Below are positions 18,860 through 28,027 of a DNA stretch of 64,000 nucleotides, in pieces (position 1 is the stretch's first letter; each line of letters begins with the position of its first letter). The stretch covers positions 1-64,000 of the forward strand of contig CAZRVA010000001.1 in assembly GCA_964603255.1 (NCBI GenBank). The letters are read 5' to 3'. The position numbers and the translations under genes are program-made. The notes under the pieces are model-generated. The model did no database searches. It had not been told where the DNA came from and was given only the letters and a program-made list of their open reading frames with translations. The DNA comes from UBA6183 sp964603255 (lineage in GTDB: Bacteria; Bacteroidota; Bacteroidia; UKL13-3).

Positions 18860-21049
18860 ATGAAAGTAGCCAAGAAGAGTGCAAAGGATAGCCTAAAGGA
18901 ATTTTTTGGTTTCGATAGCTTCAAGGGTGATCAGGAAAAAATAGTGAATAGCGTAATTAAAGGCGATGACACCTTTGTAATTATGCCAACTGGTGGCGGA
19001 AAGAGCTTGTGTTACCAATTACCTGCACTTATGTTGCCGGGTGTAACAATCATTATTTCACCACTTATTGCATTAATGAAAAACCAAGTTGATCAACTTA
19101 GATCCTTTGGTACAGAGAATATTGCACATTTCTTGAATTCATCGTTAAGTAAGGGCGACATAACCCGCGTTAAAAAAGATGTGAGTGACGGGGCTACCAA
19201 GTTACTTTATATAGCCCCGGAAACATTAAAGAAAGACGAAACCATCGATTTCTTAAAATCAATAAACATATCATTTGTTGCGGTTGATGAAGCACATTGT
19301 ATTAGTGAATGGGGACATGATTTCCGCCCAGAATACCGCAGAATCAAACAAATGATTAAAGAAATAAAGGATGTGCCAATGATGGCTTTAACAGCTACGG
19401 CCACTCCTAAAGTTCAGCAGGATATTCAGAAGAACTTACAAATGGGTGATGCTTTGGTATACAAATCATCGTTTAACAGAACCAACTTATATTACGAGGT
19501 AAGACCTAAAGGTAAGAAAAACGATGTACTGAAAGACTTGGTCTCATACATCAAAACCCGTAAAGGCAAGAGTGGTATTATTTACTGTTTAAGCCGCAAA
19601 AAAGTTGAAGAAATTGCAGGTGTACTTAAAGCAAATGGTGTTAAAGCTCTTCCATATCATGCTGGTTTAGATGCTAAAACACGCGCTGCTCACCAGGATG
19701 CATTTTTGATGGAAGATTGTGATGTGATTGTTGCAACCATTGCTTTTGGTATGGGTATTGACAAGCCGGATGTGCGTTTTGTAATACATTACGATGTACC
19801 AAAAAGTATTGAGGGTTATTACCAAGAAACCGGTCGTGCAGGCCGCGATGGTATTGATAGTGATTGTTTATTGTACTACAACCCAGCTGACATTGATAAG
19901 CTTGAGAAGTTTATGAAAGACAAGCCGGTTGCCGAGCGTGAAATTGGTGAGTTACTTATTTTTGAAACTCAAGCTTTTGCTGAATCTTCAGCTTGTAGAA
20001 GAAAATTCTTATTGCACTATTTTGGTGAAGAATTTAACGATAAAGGTTGCAACAATATGTGCGATAATTGCCGTCATCCTAAAACTAAAGTTGATGCAAA
20101 AGAAGAATCTGTGCTGGTGCTAAACACAATTAATGCTGTTAAAGGCAAATTTGTATTAAGCCACATAGTTGACATTTTAATTGGCAAAAAAACACACGAA
20201 GTTACTTTAAGCGGTCACGAAAAATTAGCGTCTTTTGGTAAAGGAAAATCACAAGACGAAAACTTCTGGAAATCGCTTATACGCGTATTGCTATTAAATG
20301 GTTTCATCACCAAAAATATTGAAAACTACGGCTTGCTGAGTGTAAACGAGCGTGGTGAAGCATTTTTAAAGAAACCTACTAAAATTGAAGTTGCCTTGGA
20401 CCAAAAGTTTGAGAAGGTAACGGACGAAGACGAAAAAGATGTTGAAGTTGAGAATGTATACGATGAGGAGTTATTTGCTTTATTAAAAGACTTAACCAAA
20501 AAAGTAGGTAAACAACATAATTTACCTCCTTATGTAATTTTCCAGGAGCCATCGCTAGAAGAAATGGCAAGTAAGTATCCAACAAGCATGGATGAACTTG
20601 CTAAAATAACTGGTGTAAATAAAGGTAAAGCAACCAAGTTTGGTAAACCATATATTGAGTTAATCGATAAGTACGTTAAAGATAACGATATCGAAAAACT
20701 AGATGAAATGGTAATGAAATCAGTAGTTAACAAATCTGCTAAAAAAATTGCCATCATCACTAACATCGATAAAAAAGTAAACTTACCAGACATTGCCCGC
20801 TCGCAAGGTTTAAAAATGGAAGAACTGCTAACTGAAATGGAAAACATTATATTGAGTGGTACCAAGTTAAACCTAAGAAGTTACATCAACGATATCGCTG
20901 ATGAGGATTTACAAGATGAAGTGATGGACTACTTCAGGGGAGCACAAAATGATGATCTGGATGCTGCTGTAAATGAGTTTAGCTCTGATTTTAGTAAAGA
21001 GGAAGTACAGCTATTCCGATTACATTTTATCTCTGAGTTTGCATTCTAA
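18860..21049 (+). CDS. recQ: ATP-dependent DNA helicase RecQ
   Basis: 729-aa 3'-5' helicase of recombination and replication-fork repair. Walker A (PTGGGKS, residues 43-49), DEAH box (143-146) in VDEAHCISEWGHDFR, and motif VI QETGRAGRDG mark the helicase core. Four cysteines (ACRRK...CNNMCDNC) form the RQC zinc site. A winged helix and an HRDC domain (around residues 530-610) follow. An acidic extension of about 100 residues lies at the C-terminus. I prefer ATG 18860 over the GTG two codons upstream. It stands alone, with kup 57 bp downstream on the same strand. Confidence 0.96.
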   Translation: MKVAKKSAKDSLKEFFGFDSFKGDQEKIVNSVIKGDDTFVIMPTGGGKSLCYQLPALMLPGVTIIISPLIALMKNQVDQLRSFGTENIAHFLNSSLSKGDITRVKKDVSDGATKLLYIAPETLKKDETIDFLKSINISFVAVDEAHCISEWGHDFRPEYRRIKQMIKEIKDVPMMALTATATPKVQQDIQKNLQMGDALVYKSSFNRTNLYYEVRPKGKKNDVLKDLVSYIKTRKGKSGIIYCLSRKKVEEIAGVLKANGVKALPYHAGLDAKTRAAHQDAFLMEDCDVIVATIAFGMGIDKPDVRFVIHYDVPKSIEGYYQETGRAGRDGIDSDCLLYYNPADIDKLEKFMKDKPVAEREIGELLIFETQAFAESSACRRKFLLHYFGEEFNDKGCNNMCDNCRHPKTKVDAKEESVLVLNTINAVKGKFVLSHIVDILIGKKTHEVTLSGHEKLASFGKGKSQDENFWKSLIRVLLLNGFITKNIENYGLLSVNERGEAFLKKPTKIEVALDQKFEKVTDEDEKDVEVENVYDEELFALLKDLTKKVGKQHNLPPYVIFQEPSLEEMASKYPTSMDELAKITGVNKGKATKFGKPYIELIDKYVKDNDIEKLDEMVMKSVVNKSAKKIAIITNIDKKVNLPDIARSQGLKMEELLTEMENIILSGTKLNLRSYINDIADEDLQDEVMDYFRGAQNDDLDAAVNEFSSDFSKEEVQLFRLHFISEFAF

Positions 21050-21106
21050 TTTTGTTTTAAAGTACTTACTTATACATTTGTTCATACATTTTATTTAACC
21101 AAGCTA

Positions 21107-23047
21107 GTGAACGATCATAACAAGTTATCAAAAGTATCTTTAGCAGGCCTTTTGGTAACCATGGGTATTATTTTTGGTGATATCGGAACGTCACCTCTAT
21201 ATGTTTTTAAGGCAATTGTTGCTGATAAGGTTATTACCCCAGATTTAATTCTAGGTGGATTATCAGCTGTTTTTTGGACCATCACCCTTCAAACTACAGT
21301 AAAGTATGTAATCATTGTTTTACGTGCTGATAACCATGGTGAAGGTGGAATATTTTCTCTTTATGCGCTTATTCGAAGAAGAAGGCCATACCTTATTTTA
21401 CCGGCAATTATTGGTGGTTGTGCCTTACTTGCCGATGGTATGATTACACCTCCAATTTCAGTATCATCTGCGGTTGAAGGTTTACTTATTTTAAATCCCA
21501 ATATTCCTACTATACCAATTGTAATTACCATCATAACTACCCTATTCCTAATTCAGCGTGTTGGTACCAGTATTGTAGGTAAGGTTTTCGGACCGGTAAT
21601 GCTTGTTTGGTTTTTGATGCTAGGTGTTTTAGGTCTAATTAGCTTGAGTTCGCACCCAGAAGTTTTAAAAGCACTAAACCCCTATTATGCTTATAACTTG
21701 CTAGTTAATTATCCAAACGGATTTTGGCTTTTAGGCGCAGTGTTTTTATGTACTACCGGTGCGGAAGCGTTGTACTCAGACATGGGACATTGTGGTAAGA
21801 AAAATATCCGCATTAGCTGGATCTTTGTAAAGACCACACTCATATTAAACTATTTTGGGCAAGGAGCTTGGGTAATAAATAGCATTGGTAAAGAAGTAGA
21901 CAACATCAATCCATTTTATGCCATTATGCCTCAATGGTTTTTGATTCCTGGAATTGTGGTAGCAACTCTTGCTACAATTATCGCAAGTCAGGCCATGATT
22001 AGTGGTTCGTTTACGTTAATAAGTGAAGCATTACGTTTAAATGTTTGGCCTAAAGTTAGAATCAAGTACCCATCAGACGCTAAAGGACAACTTTACGTGC
22101 CAAGCGTTAACTGGATTTTATGGGCAGGCTGTATTGCCATCGTTTTATACTTTAAGGAATCATCGCGTATGGAAGCTGCATATGGTTTAGCCATTGTAAC
22201 TACCATGATGATGACCACTATTTTATTATCAAGCTACTTGCGTAAAATAAGAACCCCAAAAGCAATAGTATTGGTGATAACCATAGTTTATTTATCAATA
22301 GAATCGTGTTTCCTTATAGCCAACATTGTTAAAATTCCACATGGTGGTTGGATGACATTATTGGTGAGTTTAATATTTATTACGGTAATGTGGGTTTGGT
22401 TTAAAGGTCGTAAAATTAAAAACCGACTAACAGAGTTTGTGAAGCTACGTGACTACATTCCCATTTTACAACAATTAAGTAACGATACTTCTATACCAAA
22501 ATATGCCACGCATTTAGTTTACCTAACAAGTGCCGATAACACCATGGAGGTTGAAAACAAAGTGGTGTATAGCATCTTACAAAAACAACCTAAACGTGCC
22601 GATATTTATTGGTTCGTGCATATACATGTTGATGATCAACCATACACCATGGAGTACAAAGTTGACCATATAGCGAGCCATGATGTAATTAAAATTGATT
22701 TTAGATTAGGTTTTAGGGTTGAACAAAAAATTAATTTCTACTTCCGTAAAGTGGTTGAAGAATTAATGAAAAATCATGAAGTGGATGTTACCAGCCGCTA
22801 TGCATCATTAAGTAAACTGAATATTACAGGCGATTTTAGATTTGTAGTATTAAAACGCCACTTAAGTTACGAGAACGAATTAAGCGTATACGAAAGTTTA
22901 ATTATGGATGCCTACAGCGTATTAGATACGTTGAGTTTAAGTGAAGAAAAAGCCTTTGGGTTGGATACAAGTTCTGTTACCGTTGAGAAAGTACCGATGA
23001 TTGTTGCACCTGTGAAAGAGTTTAAACTAAAGCGCGTTTATAAGTAA
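21107..23047 (+). CDS. kup: KUP-family potassium uptake permease
   Basis: 646-aa inner-membrane K+/H+ symporter with about 12 transmembrane helices and a cytoplasmic C-terminal domain of roughly 200 residues. Diagnostic motifs are IIFGDIGTSPLYVF near the N-terminus, GEGGIFSLYALIRR and LADGMITPPISV. The start is a GTG at 21107, immediately before the first conserved helix; no better ATG exists upstream. Its TAA overlaps the ATG of ywbE by one base (TAATG), implying translational coupling. Confidence 0.95.
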   Translation: MNDHNKLSKVSLAGLLVTMGIIFGDIGTSPLYVFKAIVADKVITPDLILGGLSAVFWTITLQTTVKYVIIVLRADNHGEGGIFSLYALIRRRRPYLILPAIIGGCALLADGMITPPISVSSAVEGLLILNPNIPTIPIVITIITTLFLIQRVGTSIVGKVFGPVMLVWFLMLGVLGLISLSSHPEVLKALNPYYAYNLLVNYPNGFWLLGAVFLCTTGAEALYSDMGHCGKKNIRISWIFVKTTLILNYFGQGAWVINSIGKEVDNINPFYAIMPQWFLIPGIVVATLATIIASQAMISGSFTLISEALRLNVWPKVRIKYPSDAKGQLYVPSVNWILWAGCIAIVLYFKESSRMEAAYGLAIVTTMMMTTILLSSYLRKIRTPKAIVLVITIVYLSIESCFLIANIVKIPHGGWMTLLVSLIFITVMWVWFKGRKIKNRLTEFVKLRDYIPILQQLSNDTSIPKYATHLVYLTSADNTMEVENKVVYSILQKQPKRADIYWFVHIHVDDQPYTMEYKVDHIASHDVIKIDFRLGFRVEQKINFYFRKVVEELMKNHEVDVTSRYASLSKLNITGDFRFVVLKRHLSYENELSVYESLIMDAYSVLDTLSLSEEKAFGLDTSSVTVEKVPMIVAPVKEFKLKRVYK

Positions 23048-23250
23048 TGGACGGCACAATAAGAGCAAACATAAAACGAGGCGATTTGGTAAACATTATT
23101 TTAAAAAAAGACCAACGCACAGGTGTTTTAACCGAAGGTATAGTTAAAGATATTTTAACCAGCGCACCTAAGCATCACAGAGGAATTAAGGTGAGGCTTG
23201 AAGATGGGCAAATAGGACGTGTACAAGAAATTATTGAAGACGATTTTTAA
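23047..23250 (+). CDS. ywbE: YwbE family protein (DUF2196)
   Basis: 67-aa basic protein beginning MDGTIRANIKRGDLV and containing a VKDILTSAPKHHRGIKVRL core typical of the YwbE/DUF2196 family. It is a small beta-rich domain that looks like a KOW/SH3-type nucleic-acid binder, but no function is established. It overlaps kup by one nucleotide, and a 14-bp-stem terminator follows 3 bp downstream. The pairing with kup may be a convenience of the operon. Confidence 0.85.
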   Translation: MDGTIRANIKRGDLVNIILKKDQRTGVLTEGIVKDILTSAPKHHRGIKVRLEDGQIGRVQEIIEDDF

Positions 23251-23252
23251 TA

Positions 23253-23291
23253 AAAACAGGCTGTTATCAACTAAGATTAACAGCCTGTTTT
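23253..23291. terminator. Bidirectional intrinsic terminator
   Basis: Perfect 14-bp inverted repeat (23253-23266 and 23278-23291, core ACAGGCTGTTA/TAACAGCCTGT) with an 11-nt loop. A-rich and T-rich ends lie between the convergent ywbE and fadD. Confidence 0.93.
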
Positions 23292-23310
23292 GTTATGAAT
23301 ATTTTGGTAG

Positions 23311-25188
23311 TTACTCCACAATTTTTATGTACATATTTTTAATTGCTTCCTCGTATTTTTTCTCTACAATTTTGCGCTTAATTTTTTGAGTTGGAGTCAT
23401 CTCTTCTGCCTCTAAACTAAATGGTTTACGCTTAACTATGAAATGACGTACACGCTCAAACTTACCTAAATCTTTTTCGTATTTACGCATGTCTTCTTCA
23501 ATCCATTTGTACATTTTTTCATCGTCAATAAAATCAGAACCTTCGTTTAAATATTTATCATCCACACCAAAAGTTTCTTTCATCTCTTCCCTACTCGGAA
23601 CAATAATAGCCGTTAAGTATTCTTGCTTATCACCAATTAAAAATATTTGCTCAATGCGCGATGATTTCATGTATGCATTTTCAATTGGTGTTGGGTAAAC
23701 ATTTTTACCAAACGAGTTCACCAAAATATTTTTAATCCTATCGGTAATTTTTAAATAGCCTTTGTAAAACTTGCCAACATCACCCGTATGCAACCAACCA
23801 TCTGCATCAATAGCAGCGGCCGTTTGCTCAGGCAAATTCCAGTAGCCCTTCATTACGTTCGGACCTTTCACCAAAATTTCACCTTCTGCACTTTCAAAGT
23901 TAGGGTCAAAACTATCGTAAGTTTGTGTGGTATAAATTTCTTTAGTATCCGGATTTTGAATAGCAACCGTACAGCCTCTACCAATGCGCCCTACCGAGCC
24001 AAAAACTTGTCTGTTTGGTTCATTAACCGAAACCAAAGGAGATGTTTCTGTTAAACCATAACCTTCGCAAACCAGCACACCAATGTTTCCAAAAAACTCA
24101 CCAACATGCTGCGGCAATGCACCACCACCCGAAATCATAATTTCCATTTTACCACCCAAGCGTTGTTTTACTTTGCTAAACACTAACTTTTCGGCTATGG
24201 CCAATTGCAAGTTTAATAAAGGCCCGTTGCTTTGGTTTGATTCTTTATTTAGTCTGCGTTGCTCACCAACACTTAATGCCCAATTAAATATTTTAAGTTT
24301 TAATCCGCCTGCACTTGCTGTTGTTTTGCGCACGCGTTCTTCTATACGCTCAAGTAAACGTGGTACCGTTAAAATAGCGGTTGGCGTTACCTCACTAATG
24401 TTACTGCTTAACGCCTCTAAACTTTGGGCAAAGGCAATTTCGCTTCCTATATACGTACTTAAATAATAGGTTGCCGTACGCTCGTATACGTGGCTTAAAG
24501 GTAAAAATGATAAAAAGCGATAATCTTTATTTACAATAGGCATTAAATCAATGGCCATAATTACGTTACTCATAAAATTGTTATGAGTTAACATAGCACC
24601 TTTTGGTAATGCTGTTGTACCGGATGTGTATAACAAACAAGATAAATCATCAGGAGTAACTGATTTTAGTTGCTCTTCTATTTTGTCTTGTAGTGATGGA
24701 TACAATTTTTTGCCTTCATCAATCATTTCAGCATATGAAATGGCATCATCACTTTTCTTATCATTAAACGCGGTAATGATGTATTTTAAGTGAGGACAAT
24801 TGGCTTTTATCTTGTTTATTTTTTTGAGTAAAAATGGTGTTCCCACCAAAATCACAGCCGACTGTGAATCATTTAATATATGTTGAATTTCACTTTCGCT
24901 CAAAGTTGGATAGATAGAAACATTTACCATACCCAATTGCATTAAACCTTGATCAAAGGCAATATACTCCGGGCAGTTTTCTATTATCAGCGCAGCCTTA
25001 TCACCCTTTTTATAGCCTTTGTTTATTAAAAATGCTGATACAGCATTCAATTCATCAAAAACCTGAGCATAGGTTATGGGTTGATAAGCGGCATCATTTT
25101 TTGCAAGCAAAAAAGTGCTTTGAGGTGTTTTAATATTGTTTGCCGCGTTGCGTAAAAAGTAATGTAACGATGTAAATTTTTGTTGCAT
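23311..25188 (-). CDS. fadD: Long-chain fatty acid--CoA ligase
   Basis: 625-aa AMP-forming acyl-CoA synthetase. It activates fatty acids with ATP and CoA for degradation or lipid synthesis. The AMP-binding P-loop LLYTSGTTALPKG, the YGLTETSPLVS motif and the GWLHTGDVG motif are intact. The C-terminal hinge region reads KITDRIKNILVNSFGKNVYP, the long-chain type. The start MQQKFTSLHYFL at 25188 suits the family. It stands alone, with 124 bp of featureless AT-rich sequence between it and def. Confidence 0.93.
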   Translation of the reverse strand: MQQKFTSLHYFLRNAANNIKTPQSTFLLAKNDAAYQPITYAQVFDELNAVSAFLINKGYKKGDKAALIIENCPEYIAFDQGLMQLGMVNVSIYPTLSESEIQHILNDSQSAVILVGTPFLLKKINKIKANCPHLKYIITAFNDKKSDDAISYAEMIDEGKKLYPSLQDKIEEQLKSVTPDDLSCLLYTSGTTALPKGAMLTHNNFMSNVIMAIDLMPIVNKDYRFLSFLPLSHVYERTATYYLSTYIGSEIAFAQSLEALSSNISEVTPTAILTVPRLLERIEERVRKTTASAGGLKLKIFNWALSVGEQRRLNKESNQSNGPLLNLQLAIAEKLVFSKVKQRLGGKMEIMISGGGALPQHVGEFFGNIGVLVCEGYGLTETSPLVSVNEPNRQVFGSVGRIGRGCTVAIQNPDTKEIYTTQTYDSFDPNFESAEGEILVKGPNVMKGYWNLPEQTAAAIDADGWLHTGDVGKFYKGYLKITDRIKNILVNSFGKNVYPTPIENAYMKSSRIEQIFLIGDKQEYLTAIIVPSREEMKETFGVDDKYLNEGSDFIDDEKMYKWIEEDMRKYEKDLGKFERVRHFIVKRKPFSLEAEEMTPTQKIKRKIVEKKYEEAIKNMYIKIVE

Positions 25189-25312
25189 ATTTTATCTCTT
25201 TAGTTTGAGGGTGATACAACTGTGAACGCACAATTCTACCATCGGTTTTAGTTCCCTAAAAAACTAACCGAAATACATAAATACAAAAAAAAACTAAAGT
25301 TGTTTAAAGAAG

Positions 25313-25867
25313 TTATCGAGAGGCAGGGAATCTCATCTTATAATCTACACGAACGCCACCTTTTGAGATATTAATCAACTTATTTTTAAGTAAGCGTTTT
25401 TTCAATTCACTTAATCTATCAACAAACATAATTCCTTTCACATGGTCGTACTCGTGCTGTATTACACGCGCTACAATTCCATCGTATGTTTCTTCGTGTG
25501 TTTCAAAATTTTCGTCTTGGTAACGTATACGCAAAGTTTCGTGGCGTTTTACATTTTCACGAATGTGCGGAATACTCAGGCAGCCTTCTTCAAAATCCCA
25601 CTTATCTCCGGTTTCCTCTAATATTTCAGCATTAATAAATACCTTTTTTACATCAGGGTATTTCTCGTCTTCAAACCTGCTGCTATCAATAATAAATAAA
25701 TTAATGGCTTTGCCTATTTGTGGGGCAGCCAATCCTACACCATGCGATTCGTACATGGTTTCGAACATATTCTCTATTAATTCTTTTAACTGAGGATAGT
25801 CTTTGTCAATTGTTGCGCCTACTTTTCTTAATACCGGATCACCGTATGCTACTATTGGGTATATCAT
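25313..25867 (-). CDS. def: Peptide deformylase
   Basis: 184-aa metalloenzyme that removes the formyl group from nascent N-termini. All three family motifs are present: GVGLAAPQIG (43-52), EGCLSIP with metal-ligand Cys96, and QHEYDHVKG with the metal-binding HEYDH at 138-142. Its start lies 22 bp past the stop of ruvX on the same strand, placing it last in the DUF4293-thiL-ruvX-def cluster. Confidence 0.96.
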   Translation of the reverse strand: MIYPIVAYGDPVLRKVGATIDKDYPQLKELIENMFETMYESHGVGLAAPQIGKAINLFIIDSSRFEDEKYPDVKKVFINAEILEETGDKWDFEEGCLSIPHIRENVKRHETLRIRYQDENFETHEETYDGIVARVIQHEYDHVKGIMFVDRLSELKKRLLKNKLINISKGGVRVDYKMRFPASR

Positions 25868-25889
25868 TAAAATACTTCTAAAATATTGT

Positions 25890-26300
25890 TTAAATCATTT
25901 GCATATAGGTTTGCAAAATCAATACGGCACTTACTTGGTCAACGTTACCTTTATTTGCCCTATCTTTCTTTTTCAAACCCATTTCCAATAAACTTCTTGT
26001 TGCAATGGTTGATGTAAAACGCTCATCAACACGCTGAATAGGAATATTTGGAAAATTTTTGCGCAGCAAATTTACGAAATTTTCTACATGAACAGCCGAT
26101 TGAGAATCAGAACCATCCAAACGCTTAGGTAAACCTACCACAAAACATTCTACTTCTTCTTTAGCTGTGTAGTTTGTTAAGTAGGTAATTACATCTTTTG
26201 CATGCACGGTATCAAGCGAACTTGCAATAATTTTTAAAGGGTCGGTTACAGCTAATCCTACACGTTTTGTACCGTAATCTATTGCAAGTATGCGTGCCAT
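25890..26300 (-). CDS. ruvX: Putative pre-16S rRNA nuclease / Holliday junction resolvase-like RuvX (YqgF)
   Basis: 136-aa RNase H-fold protein. AIDYGTKRVGLAVTDP at the N-terminus carries the first catalytic Asp, VVGLPKRLDGS follows, and VDERFTST supplies the conserved Glu. Family members process the 5' end of 16S rRNA in bacteria, and a resolvase role has also been proposed. It lies 21 bp downstream of thiL and 22 bp upstream of def, in a housekeeping cluster. Confidence 0.94.
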   Translation of the reverse strand: MARILAIDYGTKRVGLAVTDPLKIIASSLDTVHAKDVITYLTNYTAKEEVECFVVGLPKRLDGSDSQSAVHVENFVNLLRKNFPNIPIQRVDERFTSTIATRSLLEMGLKKKDRANKGNVDQVSAVLILQTYMQMI

Positions 26301-26321
26301 TTTTGTTAGGATGATGTTGAG

Positions 26322-27356
26322 TTAAAATGCTTTCCAACCTTGCGCCTTTAGCGGATGTTTATTTCCACCTTTGCTGGTCATGTAAATTCCCTCAGCAGCC
26401 TCGGTTACATAACCAATAATGCTGATATCAGGTTGGTTCTTCACCTTTTCAAAATCTGTTTGGTTAACAGTAAAAAGTAATTCATAATCTTCACCGCCAC
26501 TTAAAGCTGTCATAGTTGGATCAAGGTCTAATTCCCTGGCCATATCATATGTTAGTGGATCTAACGGAATTTTATCTTCAAACAAATTCATACCTACATT
26601 AGAGTGGCGGCATAAATGCATAATCTCTGAAGATAATCCATCACTCACATCAATCATACTGGTTGGTTTTACTCCAATATCTTTCAGTAATTTTATTACG
26701 TCCTTGCGAGCTTCGGGTTTTAACTGCCTTTCTACAATGTAATCTTTACCTTCTAAATCGGGCTGAATTTCAGGATTAGCTAAAAACACACGTTTTTCGC
26801 GTTCAAGTAATTGGAATCCCATATATGCTCCACCCAAATCACCACTCACACAAAGTAAATCGTTAACTTTTGCTCCGCTGCGGTATACCAATTCATCTTC
26901 GGCAGCCTCACCCAAAGCAGTTACGCTAATTACCAAACCTTGTTTTGACGAACTTGTATCTCCACCAACCAAATCAACCTCATAACGTTCGCAAGCCAAC
27001 AACATTCCCGAGTAAAGTTCTTCCACAGCCTCTAAACTAAACTTACTGCTCAAGCCTAACGAGACAGTAACTTGAGTGGGCTTTGCATTCATGGCATAAA
27101 TATCACTCAGGTTAACCACAATGGCTTTGTAACCCAAATGTTTTAACGGGAAATAACTCAAATCAAAATGAACACCTTCAAGCAATAAATCTGTACTTAC
27201 TACAGTGCGTTGATTTAAGTGGTTAATTACTGCTGCATCATCTCCAACACCTTTTAAGGTTGATGGTTGATGCAACTTGATATGAGCCGTTAATAAGTCT
27301 ATTAAACCAAACTCTCCTAAACTTTCTAATTCGGTGCGTGTGCTGTTTTCTAACAT
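26322..27356 (-). CDS. thiL: Thiamine-monophosphate kinase
   Basis: 344-aa kinase making thiamine diphosphate from the monophosphate, the final step of cofactor synthesis. Motifs in order: GEFGLIDLL, GVGDDAAVI, STDLLLEGVHFD, NLSDIYAMNAKP, GGDTSSSK, DVSDGLSSE and LSGGEDYELLF, all characteristic of ThiL within the PurM-like fold. It has an intact length and start, with 19 bp between it and the upstream DUF4293 gene. No TPP riboswitch is apparent upstream. Confidence 0.95.
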   Translation of the reverse strand: MLENSTRTELESLGEFGLIDLLTAHIKLHQPSTLKGVGDDAAVINHLNQRTVVSTDLLLEGVHFDLSYFPLKHLGYKAIVVNLSDIYAMNAKPTQVTVSLGLSSKFSLEAVEELYSGMLLACERYEVDLVGGDTSSSKQGLVISVTALGEAAEDELVYRSGAKVNDLLCVSGDLGGAYMGFQLLEREKRVFLANPEIQPDLEGKDYIVERQLKPEARKDVIKLLKDIGVKPTSMIDVSDGLSSEIMHLCRHSNVGMNLFEDKIPLDPLTYDMARELDLDPTMTALSGGEDYELLFTVNQTDFEKVKNQPDISIIGYVTEAAEGIYMTSKGGNKHPLKAQGWKAF

Positions 27357-27375
27357 ACTTTTTTGTTAATGTTGT

Positions 27376-27903
27376 TTATCTTAATCTGTCTGCGCTTTTT
27401 ACCAACTCTTCATCTTTACGAACCAACAATAAAGCACGTAAGTTTAAGTACAACATAAATATAATTAAAGCCAAACCTACGCTTGCTTTTAATGTCATGT
27501 TAGCAAAAGTAAAATTAGGAATTTGTGTAAATGCTTTTGCCAAAACTGCAGTTAAATACATACCAATAAAAACAAAGTTTATTTTGGCATGCAGCATTTG
27601 GCGCTTGCGGTTTTTAAATCCGAAAATTACGTTTAACGTCCAACCAATTACAACAGAAACCAAAATGATTAAACCATATTGAATTTCGCTGCTTTGCAAA
27701 GTTCCGTTAACGTATTGGTTAAAATAAATGGCGTTTAGGGTGTAAGCAACTGCCTGTCCGGTAACCGCAGTACCATTAGCAGCATCAACACCGGCCTCGT
27801 TTGTAGGGTAACTGGCCTGAAAATCTATAATTTGTCCGGTGCAAGTAATTAAAGCTAAAACAACAATAGCAAATAAATAAACGGTTTGAATACGTTGAAT
27901 CAT
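27376..27903 (-). CDS. DUF4293 family membrane protein
   Basis: 175-aa membrane protein starting MIQRIQTVYLF, the usual opening of the Bacteroidota-specific DUF4293 family. Four hydrophobic segments are visible: about 8-25, a segment within YGLIILVSVVIGW, one around FVFIGMYLTAVLAKAF, and one around VGLALIIFMLYLNL. The loop between helices 1 and 2 is probably extracytoplasmic. The function is unknown. It is the first gene of the thiL-ruvX-def cluster and divergent from the thiolase. Confidence 0.88.
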   Translation of the reverse strand: MIQRIQTVYLFAIVVLALITCTGQIIDFQASYPTNEAGVDAANGTAVTGQAVAYTLNAIYFNQYVNGTLQSSEIQYGLIILVSVVIGWTLNVIFGFKNRKRQMLHAKINFVFIGMYLTAVLAKAFTQIPNFTFANMTLKASVGLALIIFMLYLNLRALLLVRKDEELVKSADRLR

Positions 27904-27937
27904 GTGATTAAAATTTAAGTGCGAATGTACCGCAAAA

Positions 27938-27967
27938 TTTCAATTATCTAAAAAGATGATACATTTG
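27938..27967 (+). promoter_or_regulatory. Candidate Bacteroidota promoter for the thiolase-truA genes
   Basis: Perfect -7 element TACATTTG (27960-27967), with TTTC (27938-27941) as a -33 element 18 bp upstream. Transcription would begin about 55 bp ahead of the thiolase ATG. Confidence 0.55.
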
Positions 27968-28027
27968 CGGCTGTTATAAATACGGCAATAATCCATAGCC
28001 GCTACCAAACTTTAAAATAAATTGAAC